Source: Defluviitaleaceae bacterium (GTDB lineage: Bacteria; Bacillota; Clostridia; Lachnospirales; WQUN01). From it: DNA of 48,632 bases. The notes under the pieces are model-generated. The model ran no database searches and was not told the DNA's origin. It saw only the letters and a list, made by a program, of their open reading frames with translations. The position numbers and the translations under genes are program-made. Shown here in pieces: positions 8,614 to 17,848 of the stretch (positions are counted from its first letter, which is position 1; each line of letters starts with the position of its first letter). The stretch lies in contig WQVF01000021.1 in NCBI GenBank assembly GCA_009781725.1, positions 1 through 48,632 of the forward strand. Direction: 5' to 3'.

Positions 8614-9311
8614 ACCAACCTCCGTTTTCCTCCATATAACAAAAACGCTACCGTAAATAAGAACATTGCCAGTATACCAAGCCAGAACTGCCCGCTCAAG
8701 CCGTATTCCACAATGGCCTCAAGAGACCGGTTAGCCCATTGGGCAGGGAACAAGGCACCGATATACTGCAGGAAGCGAGGCAACATAGAAAATGGGAGCA
8801 TCAATCCGCTAAGGGTTGCCACCATGGTAATAAGCACGGCAAACACAGCAGAACTGGCTTCCTTGTCCTTAAACAGACAGCTCCAGACGAAGGAAAGCCC
8901 AATAGAAGTTGCCGCGAGGAAAGCATAGCATATAGTAAGTCCAACCGCAAAATAGAGTTCCCAGCCATTGAGGGCAAAGCCCAAGATTCCGATTATTATA
9001 GATAGCACTGTCATGGGAATCATAGCGGATAAAAAGTTCTGCACCAGGTAGCTCCGCATTGTGACGGGCCCTGCCAGGATACGGATAATCGTGCCGTCCA
9101 TTTTATCAATCTGGATGCTACGGGCGACATAAAATCCGCCAAAGATTATCAGCAATGCCACAAGAAATGGCAGTCTGTTTTGTTCCGCCGCAAGTGGACC
9201 GAAACCGATATCCGGGTTAAGGATAATTAGTGCCAAGGGCATTGCGCAGTTGAGAATAAGAGACGCGGGGCTTTTTATCCCCCGTATAAAGGCATATTTG
9301 AATACCGTCAA
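8610..9311 (-). CDS. ABC-2 type transporter permease (second subunit)
   Basis: 233 residues with about six hydrophobic helices and the QxxKMDGTIIRILAGP region typical of ABC-2 permeases between helices 2 and 3. The start is TTG at 9311, with GGAGG 8 bases upstream. The TTGA overlaps the TGA of the upstream permease, and its own stop overlaps the kinase ATG. It pairs with the permease at 9308-10060 and the ATPase at 10060-11004 to form a heteromeric exporter in the cytoplasmic membrane. The substrate (antibiotic, bacteriocin or lipid) cannot be read from the sequence. Confidence 0.88.
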   Translation of the reverse strand: MTVFKYAFIRGIKSPASLILNCAMPLALIILNPDIGFGPLAAEQNRLPFLVALLIIFGGFYVARSIQIDKMDGTIIRILAGPVTMRSYLVQNFLSAMIPMTVLSIIIGILGFALNGWELYFAVGLTICYAFLAATSIGLSFVWSCLFKDKEASSAVFAVLITMVATLSGLMLPFSMLPRFLQYIGALFPAQWANRSLEAIVEYGLSGQFWLGILAMFLFTVAFLLYGGKRRLV

Positions 9312-10060
9312 AATGGCCGCCTCCTTGCTACGATAGCCACGATTACTGCCGCCGCTATGACATAAATACCGATGAATCCGGTATAAATCATGGCCTGGCT
9401 AATATCGTTTTCGATTATAAGATTAAAGATAGCATTTGTTGCGAGTGCGTTGGGGGTTGCACGCTGGAAAACAAAGTTGAGTGCTGTACCTAGATTAATT
9501 GTACCGAACATATTGCCTGCAAGAATCGTCGTGCTCCACACAATCGCGTGAGTAGCTGCTTCAGCTGTGCCTTTTTTAGGTATCAACAAAAACAGCAGCA
9601 TTCCCATTATTTGAACAAAAATTGTAAAGACGAAAATAATTAACCCAAAGGCCCATAAGTTAGGTACATAGGCATCGTAGATAATTGCGTTGGCAAGGAA
9701 AATCAAAGCACTGGAAACCAAAGATACAACGGTGCTGGCAACAGCATTGGAAGCGATGAACTTACCTAAAGATGCAGGAGAAGCAAGCAACCGCCAGCGG
9801 CGCGCGCTTTTGAAGTCGTCGTATAGCAAATCATAAATCAGAGATAATCCAAAAAAGGCGAACATAACCATAATGATAGCGGAAACTATAGCATATTGAA
9901 CGCTCATATCAATAATGCCACCTGCGCCTGCATCATCTATTACAACATTTAATACCTCGTTATTAATAACAGAAATCGCCACAGGTAACAATATAAAGAC
10001 TAATAGATTAAGAGGGTGTGTGGCTATGCGCTTGAAATAATGTCTGATAGTCGTCGTCAT
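9308..10060 (-). CDS. ABC-2 type transporter permease (first subunit)
   Basis: 250 residues, about six transmembrane helices, beginning MTTTIRHYFKRIATHPLN. A Lys/Arg-rich cytoplasmic segment (DDFKSARRWRLLASP) between helices 2 and 3 is typical of ABC-2 permeases, where it contacts the ATPase. The ATG overlaps the ATPase stop by one base (TAATG) and is preceded by GAGGAGG inside the ATPase gene. The family is the exporter class used for drugs, peptides and polysaccharides. It works with the other two transporter subunits; substrate unknown. Confidence 0.88.
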   Translation of the reverse strand: MTTTIRHYFKRIATHPLNLLVFILLPVAISVINNEVLNVVIDDAGAGGIIDMSVQYAIVSAIIMVMFAFFGLSLIYDLLYDDFKSARRWRLLASPASLGKFIASNAVASTVVSLVSSALIFLANAIIYDAYVPNLWAFGLIIFVFTIFVQIMGMLLFLLIPKKGTAEAATHAIVWSTTILAGNMFGTINLGTALNFVFQRATPNALATNAIFNLIIENDISQAMIYTGFIGIYVIAAAVIVAIVARRRPF

Positions 10061-11004
10061 TATGCACCCTCCTCGCCATCACGCAGGCTGCGTCCTGTAA
10101 GGGTCAAGAACACATCCTCTAATGTAGCCTTATCTGCGGAAATATTGCCTATTCCGCCGTGACGCATTGCGATTTCCATGATACGGTTAAGATTACCGCT
10201 GTCTGCACCGGAAACTATACAATAGTTATTGCCATTGACAGCAACACTCTTTACCCCTGAGATTGCACGGATTTCATCTGTTAGGGCATCTGATGGGGTC
10301 AGGGCTATCATGCGGATGGTGTCTTCGTGTTGGATACGGCCTACCAATTCTTCCAGGCTGCCTTCGGCTATTACTCGGCCTGTGTCCATGATTGCAATCC
10401 TGCTGCAAATGGCCTGAACTTCTTCCATATAGTGAGTGGTATAGATTACAGTGGTACCTTCCTCGGCTATTTTCTTAACGGATTCTAAGATATGATTTCT
10501 GGATTGTGGGTCGATGCCTACAGTAGGTTCGTCCATGATAAGGAGTTTGGGGCGGTGGACTAATGCGCAGCCGATATTGAGACGACGCTGCATACCGCCG
10601 GAAAACTTTTTAGGACGCTTTTTTGCATGTTCCGTCAGGCCTACAAAGGCCAGTACACGATCTACATTGCTTTCAAGGTCTGCACCCTTAAGGCCATAGA
10701 TTTGCCCAAAGTAACGTAAATTTTCCCTAGCGGATAGGTCGCTGAACACAGTGATTTCCTGAGTAACCAAACCCATTTCCCTTTTTATATCAATATTGTT
10801 GATATGCTGCTTCTTTCCAAAGACTTGGATATCTCCTGAGTCTACAGGAATAAGCCCAGCCAGAGAACGGATTGCGGTGGTTTTACCTGCACCATTGGGG
10901 CCGAGTAGGCCAAGGATTTCTCCCTGAACGACATTCAAGTCAAGATGATCTAGGGCCATGGTGTCGCCATAGCGTTTTACTAGGTTTTTCATTGTTGCAA
11001 TCAT
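10060..11004 (-). CDS. ABC transporter ATP-binding protein (exporter ATPase)
   Basis: 314 residues from MIATMKNLVKRYGD at 11004, preceded by GGAGG at 7 bases; an upstream in-frame ATG at 11094 has no ribosome binding site and crosses the leader hairpin, so it was rejected. Walker A GPNGAGKT at about 35-42, signature FSGGMQRRL, Walker B LLIMDEP and the following D-loop are all intact. The C-terminal 80 residues form the small extra domain usual in drug and bacteriocin exporter ATPases (CcmA-like/DrrA class). It powers the two permeases encoded next. First gene of the five-gene operon that ends with a two-component system. Confidence 0.93.
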   Translation of the reverse strand: MIATMKNLVKRYGDTMALDHLDLNVVQGEILGLLGPNGAGKTTAIRSLAGLIPVDSGDIQVFGKKQHINNIDIKREMGLVTQEITVFSDLSARENLRYFGQIYGLKGADLESNVDRVLAFVGLTEHAKKRPKKFSGGMQRRLNIGCALVHRPKLLIMDEPTVGIDPQSRNHILESVKKIAEEGTTVIYTTHYMEEVQAICSRIAIMDTGRVIAEGSLEELVGRIQHEDTIRMIALTPSDALTDEIRAISGVKSVAVNGNNYCIVSGADSGNLNRIMEIAMRHGGIGNISADKATLEDVFLTLTGRSLRDGEEGA

Positions 11005-11040
11005 AATGATGCCTCCTTCGATTTTGTAAGTTTTGCATAA

Positions 11041-11165
11041 AAAAGGCGTATGGTGCCATACGGATTTTTTATATGCTAGGAAATTGCTTAGCAATTTCTA
11101 GGCGGCGTGTCGGAAACAAAAGTGCGCTTCGCGCATTTTGTTCTGCAGGTTGCCGTAACTGGTTT
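11041..11165 (-). promoter_or_regulatory. Structured leader of the ABC operon with terminator-like hairpin (possible attenuator)
   Basis: Read on the minus strand the leader has three hairpins: GCGCGAAGCGC, then CTAGAAATTGCTAAGCAATTTCCTAG, then CCGTATGGTGCCATACG followed by a T run. The last looks like an intrinsic terminator about 35 bases before the ATPase start, yet no minus-strand gene lies upstream. This would fit transcription attenuation of a drug-type exporter operon. The hairpin could also simply be an inherited terminator-like repeat. Confidence 0.45.
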
Positions 11166-11190
11166 TCATGTATGAATTATATTGCGCATG

Positions 11191-11230
11191 GGTAGGGTAG
11201 GGTAGTTACATTTGTCATTAGTGATATAAT
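11191..11230 (+). promoter_or_regulatory. Extended -10 promoter and GGGTA direct repeats before the OmpR/HK genes
   Basis: An extended -10 element TGATATAAT (11222-11230) lies 36 bases before the response regulator ATG. Just upstream are tandem copies of GGGTA (about 11190-11204), the kind of direct repeat that OmpR-family regulators bind. Autoregulation is inferred. Confidence 0.5.
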
Positions 11231-11265
11231 GCCAATAAAATGCATTCGTTATGCGGAGGAATCCT

Positions 11266-11919
11266 ATGGCTCATATATTAATTGTAGAAGATGACAGGGA
11301 CATTAATGATCTGATTGCCAGAAACCTAAAGCTGGTAAGCCACACATATAGGCAGGTCTTTGATGGTATAACAGCCGCCGCCACAGCCGAAAAAGAAGAT
11401 TTTGACTTGGTCCTGCTGGATGTGATGCTTCCTGGGCTGGATGGCTTTGAGGTTATACAAAAAATATCGGCTACACCCACGATATTTATCACCGCAAAAG
11501 ACGGCCTTTCCGATAGGCTTACTGGTCTGTCCCTTGGCGCAGATGACTACATCGTAAAACCCTTCGAAATGCTGGAATTACTGGCTCGTATAGAGGCAGT
11601 ACTGCGCCGTACCAAGAAAAATAACGCCGCCTTCAACTTGGATAGTGTCACCGTAGATATGACCACCCGGACAGTCAAGGTTAAGGGCCGGGAAATCGAT
11701 TTATCTCCTAAGGAATTTGATTTGCTTGAGGTCCTAATCCGCAACCAAAACATAGCCCTATCCCGGGAAAAGCTCCTAGAGCTTGCCTGGGGCTACGACT
11801 ACTTTGGAGAAACCCGTACTGTGGACAACCATATCCAAAAACTGCGGAGCAAACTAGGTTGGGAAGAGCGAATCAAGACGGTTTACAAGCTGGGCTACCG
11901 TCTGGAGGTCAAAAGATGA
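11266..11919 (+). CDS. OmpR/PhoB-family response regulator
   Basis: 217 residues from MAHILIVEDD at 11266, with GGAGG six bases upstream. The receiver domain carries the E8-D9-D10 acidic pocket, phospho-acceptor Asp52 (LLDVMLPGLDG), Thr and Lys101 (IVKPFE). The C-terminal half is a winged-helix Trans_reg_C domain (LSPKEFDLLEVL, then TRTVDNHIQKLRSKLG, then KTVYKLGYRLE). It is translated together with the kinase by ATGA overlap at 11916-11919. Likely targets are its own operon, including the exported protein at 13327-15405, and possibly the divergent ABC operon; these are inferences from location. Confidence 0.95.
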   Translation: MAHILIVEDDRDINDLIARNLKLVSHTYRQVFDGITAAATAEKEDFDLVLLDVMLPGLDGFEVIQKISATPTIFITAKDGLSDRLTGLSLGADDYIVKPFEMLELLARIEAVLRRTKKNNAAFNLDSVTVDMTTRTVKVKGREIDLSPKEFDLLEVLIRNQNIALSREKLLELAWGYDYFGETRTVDNHIQKLRSKLGWEERIKTVYKLGYRLEVKR

Positions 11920-13259
11920 GGCTAAGACTATACTTGGCCACATATCTGCTTTTTATTGTGATTCTATTCTCATCTCTGGGGATTGTGTCTACCTTCATGA
12001 CCAACACCCAGATAAATATGTATACAGATAAATGCATCCGGGAATTTCATTCGATTTCAAGTGCATTGTTTTTCGACCTTCACGCTTTGGTAGGCCAGGA
12101 TAGGTTTTTTGCTCAAGAAATAGCCATTCTGGTGGATGGCTATATTTCGTATTTCTATCAGCACGGGATTATTATTGAGGTAACGGAATACGGCCATACA
12201 GCCTATGCCGGAGCGGTAGTTTCTTATATTACCTTGGAAACGGGGCAATATATCCATATATCGGGGGCATTGCCGGCTCCTTTGGAAATATTTCGACTGT
12301 ATTATTTCTATAATATAACTGCCTATATGGAGGACATGAGTCGCATACAGAACATATTACTTATGGTATGTATTATTTTCTCGGTGATAACGGCCTTTGC
12401 GCTATACATCATTGTGGCTCGATTGTTTAAGCCCCTAGGTCTTATTTCCAAGGCAACCCGTAATATAGCAAGTGGCCATTATAACGAAAGAATCCATGTA
12501 AAAGGCAGTGGTGAGCTGACCCAGGTAGCGGAAGACTTTAATCAAATGGCGGAGCAAATCCAAGATCAAATCTACCATTTAGAAAGAGTTGCCGCCGAAA
12601 AACAGCAGTTTATCGATAATTTTGCCCATGAAATACGCACCCCCCTGACATCTATTTTTGGCAATGCTGAATATATGCAGCGAGCATTGTTGGATGAAGG
12701 AGAGACAATAGAGCTTACCCAGTTAATCATGAACAACTCCACACATATGAAGCAAATCGCTAATTCATTGCTGCAATTGGCCACACTACGGGACTATACC
12801 CCGGTTGTAGAGGAAATTCCTATAAGACGGCTATTCGATGATGTAGGTAAAACTATGTACGATTCCTTGCTTGAGAAAAAGGTTACCCTCAAATGCAAAA
12901 TAGGCACAGACAGTCTTTGGGGCCAAGAGGACTTGATTAGAAGCTTGCTTCTTAATCTATGCTATAACGCGGTAAAAGCCTGCGAAAAAGGCGGCATAAT
13001 CGAGCTGTCTGCAAGGGAAAATTGGGATTACATCATCCTATCCGTAAAAGACAATGGCCACGGAATAGCCCCTGAAAATTTGCATAAGCTAACAGAGCCC
13101 TTTTTCCGGGTGGATAAGGCCCGTAGCCGGGAGGCAGGGGGGATAGGCCTTGGATTGACCTTATGCAAGCAAATCGCCGATGTCCATGGCGCAAAGCTTA
13201 TTGTGGAGTCGGCTCTAGGGGTTGGCACAATGGTATCTGTAACTTTTACAACTCCATGA
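11916..13259 (+). CDS. Membrane sensor histidine kinase, HAMP type
   Basis: 447 residues; the ATG overlaps the response regulator stop (ATGA) and is preceded by GGAGGT. Topology: TM1 about residues 6-28, an extracellular sensing region of about 115 residues, TM2 about 146-168, then a HAMP domain (FKPLGLISKATRNIASGHYNERI). HisKA contains the phospho-acceptor His238 in FAHEIRTPLT. The HATPase_c domain has N-box NLCYNAVKAC, G1 VKDNGHGI and G2 GGIGLGLTLC. The extracellular region is not recognised. It should phosphorylate the regulator encoded just upstream. The next gene encodes an exported protein that may be part of the sensing circuit. Confidence 0.95.
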   Translation: MRLRLYLATYLLFIVILFSSLGIVSTFMTNTQINMYTDKCIREFHSISSALFFDLHALVGQDRFFAQEIAILVDGYISYFYQHGIIIEVTEYGHTAYAGAVVSYITLETGQYIHISGALPAPLEIFRLYYFYNITAYMEDMSRIQNILLMVCIIFSVITAFALYIIVARLFKPLGLISKATRNIASGHYNERIHVKGSGELTQVAEDFNQMAEQIQDQIYHLERVAAEKQQFIDNFAHEIRTPLTSIFGNAEYMQRALLDEGETIELTQLIMNNSTHMKQIANSLLQLATLRDYTPVVEEIPIRRLFDDVGKTMYDSLLEKKVTLKCKIGTDSLWGQEDLIRSLLLNLCYNAVKACEKGGIIELSARENWDYIILSVKDNGHGIAPENLHKLTEPFFRVDKARSREAGGIGLGLTLCKQIADVHGAKLIVESALGVGTMVSVTFTTP

Positions 13260-13326
13260 CAACTTAGAGATAAAGCCGAGACAATTCCGTATTAGTATAG
13301 TGCCATAAATATTAGGGAGGGTCACT

Positions 13327-15405
13327 ATGAAAGACACAAAATTCAGTTATACAGTAAAAGCGTTCGCGTTTTCACTGCTGGGGATATTACTCCTTAGTGG
13401 CATTTATCTTGCGGCCAATCGATATATCTTTGCGTCAGCCACAGATAGGGAAATTCATCTAGCTCCAACCAACCCAGAGGTCCCGCCACTAACCCGCCTA
13501 GATGTATTTCCTGAGGGGTATCCCCACCCGGAGTTCATAATCCATGAAATGGAGGGCTCCCAAGTACTCCTAACCCCCAATGCACTTTCCGCGACAGAAG
13601 CTGCCCATGAAGGCTCAAAATATGTATGGGAAATGTTTGGGACCGATATCACTGGCAAAACTGTATCCATGTATGTAGATAACTTCCCTTCTAGCACCCG
13701 CACTCATTGGAATGGGGTGGTATTTTCGGTACATCCCATCTATGACATGGTAATCCATTACCGTTTTTCCATAGACACAGTTACAGGGGAGCGGATAGCG
13801 ATAGCCGTTGCCGACTGGTTTCCCATCGAGGAGCATGGTGAAACCGTATCCGGCGGCAGTCATGAACGTCTGATTGAAATTTTTACAGAAATAGCGGCGG
13901 ACTATGCCCAGCGGCATTTTAACTTCTCAACGGTTGAAAGCGTCTCATATGAAGGTATGCGCTCTTTGGCAGACTATCAAACAATACTCGAATGTGATGA
14001 GGGGGTAGAGCATACCGTAATCCAAGGCAATTTCCCATGTCATGCCATTATGAATGGTGAAACCCTGATGGATTTTACCGCAGTGGATAACACTGGCCGC
14101 TCCGCCCGTCTTGCCATCTCTATGGAAAGAATGAGCCTTAACGCCCTTACCACTGGGCACAATGATATTATGCCGGGACTTGACGCGGCAAGGGCAACCC
14201 CTGAGCCACCTGCTCCCCACACCTATTGGTCATCAGTCCCGATTAATCCCGGTGACGCACCAGGGCTGTCCCTTTACCTAGGACGCTCGTCTATCTTGGC
14301 GGTACAACTCCAACCGAGTGTAGACTTTCATATGTTCTATATGGCTCCGATACCAACCCTGGAGCTGACTCATACTCAGAACCTACCCCTGGATTGGCAA
14401 TATATCAGTATGGATTTTGAAGATGCAAATGCACCCGTGTCTGTTAATGTAACCCGCCGTAGAGCAGACCAAGTTGGCCACAACTACAGCTTAGATTTTA
14501 TAGATATTCCAATGCCAAGCGGGTTGCAGCCTAGCGCATTTGGATTCAGGATTCCTGTGCTTGATGATGGATACGACTATTTCTACTTCGTGCGCATCGT
14601 ATGGGAAGATGGCTTTATTCACAATGCATTTCGTGTAAACAGCGGAGTCCACCCGGAAATTGGCGAAGATGTACCCGAAGAACCAGACCAAGATTATGCA
14701 TCTGGTCCGGTATGGGTTGTGCAGCCGACTATTTATCATAATCGTATAAGGCAATGTAACTGCGGCCAATTTGTCAGCGCCGATTGGCAAACCATTGACC
14801 CGGTTACAGGGCAGGTATCCGGCGAGCATCTTGGACACGGCGGTCACGGTCCCGCCTTGGTATATGACCAAGCGCGAAACTTGTTTGGTCATCCAGGTTA
14901 TGGCTTCGGGTATCATGACATGCTGGGGATGCATCAAATTAATGACTTCCTAAACATGTTGAATAACAACTATGCAGAGTTCTACTGGTGGCGTAATCCC
15001 ACAGACGGGCTTATAGCCATAGAAAGCGTAGACTCCGCCATTCGGAATTATTATGACTTTGAGTATGTAAACGAGGGCAATAATCTTGTCCGGCGTGAAT
15101 TTTGGTACCTGCCCACAGAGGCTCACTCAGGTCGCTTTGCACTAATGTACAATGGGGTGTTCGAAACGGATTTCATCTTTGATGGGGTAAATATCCGTTT
15201 TGCAGAGTGGGAGCAGCTTCGTGACAGTTCCACCATGTCCGTAAGCCAAAATGGCAGATGGGGTCTGGTAGACCGCCGAGGCAATACCCTCATACCATTT
15301 ATGTTTGAAAACCTAGTCATCATTGATCAAAACACAGCCTTTGCCAGGCATAACGGCAGATACGGTATATTAAGCTTGCCACGAACTATAGAAAATATGG
15401 AGTGA
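13327..15405 (+). CDS. Exported protein with C-terminal WG repeat, downstream of a two-component system
   Basis: 692 residues; GGGAGG precedes the ATG. Residues about 9-32 form a single hydrophobic signal/anchor helix with a basic N terminus, so the bulk is extracellular. The central 550 residues are not recognised: they contain repeated beta-rich segments and a Cys-containing region (RQCNCGQF). The last 60 residues look like one or two WG (KWG) repeats, GRWGLVDRRGNTLIPFMFENL and a second degenerate copy ending YGILSL. It lies 67 bases after the kinase with no terminator between, and a strong terminator follows, so it is probably the third gene of that operon. A role as a ligand-binding partner of the kinase is possible but unproven. 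Confidence 0.7.
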   Translation: MKDTKFSYTVKAFAFSLLGILLLSGIYLAANRYIFASATDREIHLAPTNPEVPPLTRLDVFPEGYPHPEFIIHEMEGSQVLLTPNALSATEAAHEGSKYVWEMFGTDITGKTVSMYVDNFPSSTRTHWNGVVFSVHPIYDMVIHYRFSIDTVTGERIAIAVADWFPIEEHGETVSGGSHERLIEIFTEIAADYAQRHFNFSTVESVSYEGMRSLADYQTILECDEGVEHTVIQGNFPCHAIMNGETLMDFTAVDNTGRSARLAISMERMSLNALTTGHNDIMPGLDAARATPEPPAPHTYWSSVPINPGDAPGLSLYLGRSSILAVQLQPSVDFHMFYMAPIPTLELTHTQNLPLDWQYISMDFEDANAPVSVNVTRRRADQVGHNYSLDFIDIPMPSGLQPSAFGFRIPVLDDGYDYFYFVRIVWEDGFIHNAFRVNSGVHPEIGEDVPEEPDQDYASGPVWVVQPTIYHNRIRQCNCGQFVSADWQTIDPVTGQVSGEHLGHGGHGPALVYDQARNLFGHPGYGFGYHDMLGMHQINDFLNMLNNNYAEFYWWRNPTDGLIAIESVDSAIRNYYDFEYVNEGNNLVRREFWYLPTEAHSGRFALMYNGVFETDFIFDGVNIRFAEWEQLRDSSTMSVSQNGRWGLVDRRGNTLIPFMFENLVIIDQNTAFARHNGRYGILSLPRTIENME

Positions 15406-15435
15406 TGTTTTCTGATTTGGTTCTAACATTATTCA

Positions 15436-15468
15436 CAAAAAATCCGTATGACGTCATACGGATTTTTT
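15436..15468 (+). terminator. Intrinsic terminator closing the OmpR/HK operon
   Basis: A perfect palindrome AAAATCCGTATGACGTCATACGG with a TTTTTT tail, 30 bases after the stop. The core GTATGACGTCATAC resembles the cores of the hairpins at 331-362 and 11041-11070. Confidence 0.9.
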
Positions 15469-15533
15469 GGTGGTAATTCCCAATGCATATGTATGACAGG
15501 CGGCCATAACATGTACAAACAGGGGCTTTTTTG

Positions 15534-15562
15534 TTGACACTTATCACTTCGTATGATATATC
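15534..15562 (+). promoter_or_regulatory. Promoter of the tubulin-like/Hsp70-like operon
   Basis: A consensus -35 TTGACA (15534-15539) is followed after 17 bases by TATATC (15557-15562), 40 bases before the lipoprotein ATG. The -10 is imperfect; TATGATATATC offers alternative registers. Confidence 0.6.
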
Positions 15563-15601
15563 ATTTTCATTAGTATCCTTTGGTCAAACGGAGGTAATGC
15601 C

Positions 15602-17305
15602 ATGAAAGTATACAAGTCTTTATTTTATCTCATTATATGCCTTTCCATTCTCATTCTTTTCTCAGCTTGCGGTGACGGCCCTCCTATAGAAGGTGCAACA
15701 GTGCCTGCTCATACGGATGTAAACGAACCCGATAGAACCGATGGTCCCGTAACCGTCCCGGACGCGGGTATTAATGTTGCAATTGAATTTGTCAATCCCA
15801 GCTCAGTTGGCATGGCTACTGCGCTAGATACAAGGCTTTTTGTTGCCGCACAACCATCTATGATAGGCTTTGTAGATTATCTGCGCGTAACGGATTTTGA
15901 AACATTAACCACCCGTATTATCAACGATTTGTATGAGCTATCTACGAATATATATTTTTATCGTGTTGATTTGGATATTCCCCTCGCTGATATGCAGATT
16001 CATTCCAGAGCCAACTTTTTAGCTGAATTTGGCCGTCCAGAGTTCTTTACATACAGAGAACTGAATAATCATCAAAGAGAAAGTCTACATCGGCAGCTTG
16101 GCATTTCCGTGGAAGGCTCCCTTTCTGGCTGGTATGGCTTGGACGAGGTCCTTTATGCATTGGAAACAGGAGAGGGATATGAAGGTACTATCCATGCTCC
16201 CCAGCAAAGAATATTGGATGCAATGGCCCAGGGGCTTCCTCCATCTTCTACCGGTCATGTAATCAGCCACTTTGACCCAGGGTATCTCAATGTGCTGATT
16301 ACAGATTTTTATGATTTCCGAGGAAATAATCCTAGGGTTTTTGCGGAGCTGGCTAATCAGTTCTTCAATCAGGGGCTTGCGGTGGGAGTTATTGCGGTAA
16401 GGAGCGGATTTGCCGGGGATTTGCCGGACTTTAGGCGTCCAGGGGAATCTATTACAATGGGTGCCATACCTTCATGGCTCAACCCTGGCGGTCATGATGG
16501 TCGCATAGGCCATGAGCTTAGGCCGTATTATATACTCCTTGCCGGGCAATATGAGGATGTTGCCGGGATTATTCATAGCTTTACGGATACCCTGGTGCTT
16601 ACCTTTGGGGAGGACCGCTATCGTCATGTAAACTACGATATGGTGCTGTATTATGGCCTGTTTGCGGACTCTACATTCGCTTTACATGGGACAGGAGTTA
16701 CATTAGGCGGCAACATGAGGCAAGCAGCGTTCAACCAAGATGAAGGCACATATGAGCTAAGCGTCACCAACCGCCAGCAACAATCCAATACCCTTACAGT
16801 ATCCATGATTTACGAGCAAAATCCAGTTTTGGATACCCGTAGCCTAGGACTAGAGAATTTTAATATCACATACTCCCTTACAGAAATAGGAAATGGTGCT
16901 CCCAACACAGATGTTGTATCCGATAACCGATTCGATGGCGGCAATATACTAACTCTGGATTTCGAGTTTGCTCACGTCCCTCCGGGGAAATATATCTTGG
17001 AAGCCCGAGTAGAAATAACCCCGCCTAGTGGCCGGGCATTTAATAACCTAATGAGAACGCAATACTCTAATCTCTCCAACTGGAGTGAGTTTATCGCACC
17101 TGGCCGCCTGTTCGACCTAATAGACCGCAGGCTGCCTATTGCAATAGAAAATAACAGCTATCTAATAGATTTCCCTGATGACGAGTTTAGGTTTAACCAG
17201 ACCATCGGTTTGGAGGAGTTTACACAATCCCTTGAGGCAGCGGCACTGGCAAGTATGGTGCCTATTGAGTTGGTAGTTATTCGTTTTGTAATAGAAGTTC
17301 ACTAA
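15602..17305 (+). CDS. Lipoprotein with VWA-like fold, first gene of tubulin-like operon
   Basis: 567 residues. The N terminus is a lipoprotein signal with lipobox LFSAC (Cys23), so the protein should be anchored to the outer face of the membrane. Residues about 72-110 (TRLFVAAQPSMIGFVDYLR) and about 228-262 (LNVLITDFYDFRG..., GLAVGVIAVRSGF) resemble the first and later strands of a von Willebrand A domain. The MIDAS is degenerate: the usual D-x-S-x-S appears as A-x-P-S, although the later I-T-D is kept. The C-terminal half is beta-rich and unrecognised. It lies 20 bases before a four-TM protein and begins an eight-gene run. VWA proteins are reported partners of tubulin-like proteins in proposed membrane-remodelling systems; assignment here is tentative. 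Confidence 0.6.
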   Translation: MKVYKSLFYLIICLSILILFSACGDGPPIEGATVPAHTDVNEPDRTDGPVTVPDAGINVAIEFVNPSSVGMATALDTRLFVAAQPSMIGFVDYLRVTDFETLTTRIINDLYELSTNIYFYRVDLDIPLADMQIHSRANFLAEFGRPEFFTYRELNNHQRESLHRQLGISVEGSLSGWYGLDEVLYALETGEGYEGTIHAPQQRILDAMAQGLPPSSTGHVISHFDPGYLNVLITDFYDFRGNNPRVFAELANQFFNQGLAVGVIAVRSGFAGDLPDFRRPGESITMGAIPSWLNPGGHDGRIGHELRPYYILLAGQYEDVAGIIHSFTDTLVLTFGEDRYRHVNYDMVLYYGLFADSTFALHGTGVTLGGNMRQAAFNQDEGTYELSVTNRQQQSNTLTVSMIYEQNPVLDTRSLGLENFNITYSLTEIGNGAPNTDVVSDNRFDGGNILTLDFEFAHVPPGKYILEARVEITPPSGRAFNNLMRTQYSNLSNWSEFIAPGRLFDLIDRRLPIAIENNSYLIDFPDDEFRFNQTIGLEEFTQSLEAAALASMVPIELVVIRFVIEVH

Positions 17306-17325
17306 ATAATAAGGAGGAGATTCGC

Positions 17326-17844
17326 GTGAAAACAAGAAACGCAATTCTTACTGTTGTACTGTACTTAGTGCTTGCGGCAATTCTAATAATAATTTTCAGC
17401 GGTGGCAGGCTGGTGGATAATATTGAAGGGATATCCGGCTTCCATCGGGATTGGCTCAACCAAGGCTGGGCCGGGTTTGGCAGATATGGGCAGCTTCTTG
17501 CTATTGGCCTTGGCGGGTTGACCTTGCAATTTATTTTCAATATTGCCTGCTATGGCTGGTTTTGCCGACAATGGGATTCCGAACGCCCAGGCATTGGTAG
17601 CGTCATTTTCATGCAGGTAATCGTAAATATAATTATCGTAGTGGTTGCCATTGTTCTTTCTGTATGGCGGCTTATATCCATTAAATACGATATCACCGGT
17701 ACTATTGTTGGGGGTGTTTTCACCAGCGCGCTTGTTGCCTGGCTACCTCTTATAGCAATGGTTGTGTTGTTGATTCAATTAATCTTAAACCTGCTGGTTT
17801 TTGTACCACCAATAGTAAATACACGGCGCGTAAATAGGAGGTAG
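17326..17844 (+). CDS. Four-TM membrane protein of the tubulin-like operon
   Basis: 172 residues with GTG start at 17326, directly after a perfect AAGGAGG. Four hydrophobic helices can be read at about residues 6-25, 48-75, 88-110 and 125-160, with short loops and a basic C-terminal tail (TRRVNRR). No family is recognised. The gene sits 20 bases after the lipoprotein gene and 4 bases before the tubulin-like gene, indicating tight cotranscription. A membrane anchor or channel role for the system is a guess from context. Confidence 0.7.
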   Translation: MKTRNAILTVVLYLVLAAILIIIFSGGRLVDNIEGISGFHRDWLNQGWAGFGRYGQLLAIGLGGLTLQFIFNIACYGWFCRQWDSERPGIGSVIFMQVIVNIIIVVVAIVLSVWRLISIKYDITGTIVGGVFTSALVAWLPLIAMVVLLIQLILNLLVFVPPIVNTRRVNRR

Positions 17845-17848
17845 TAAC

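Noticed and set aside
11005..11094. A 30-residue N-terminal extension of the ABC ATPase.
   Set aside because: It would be translated through the leader hairpins and has no ribosome binding site, whereas MIATMKNLVKRYGD has GGAGG at the right distance and matches the family start.
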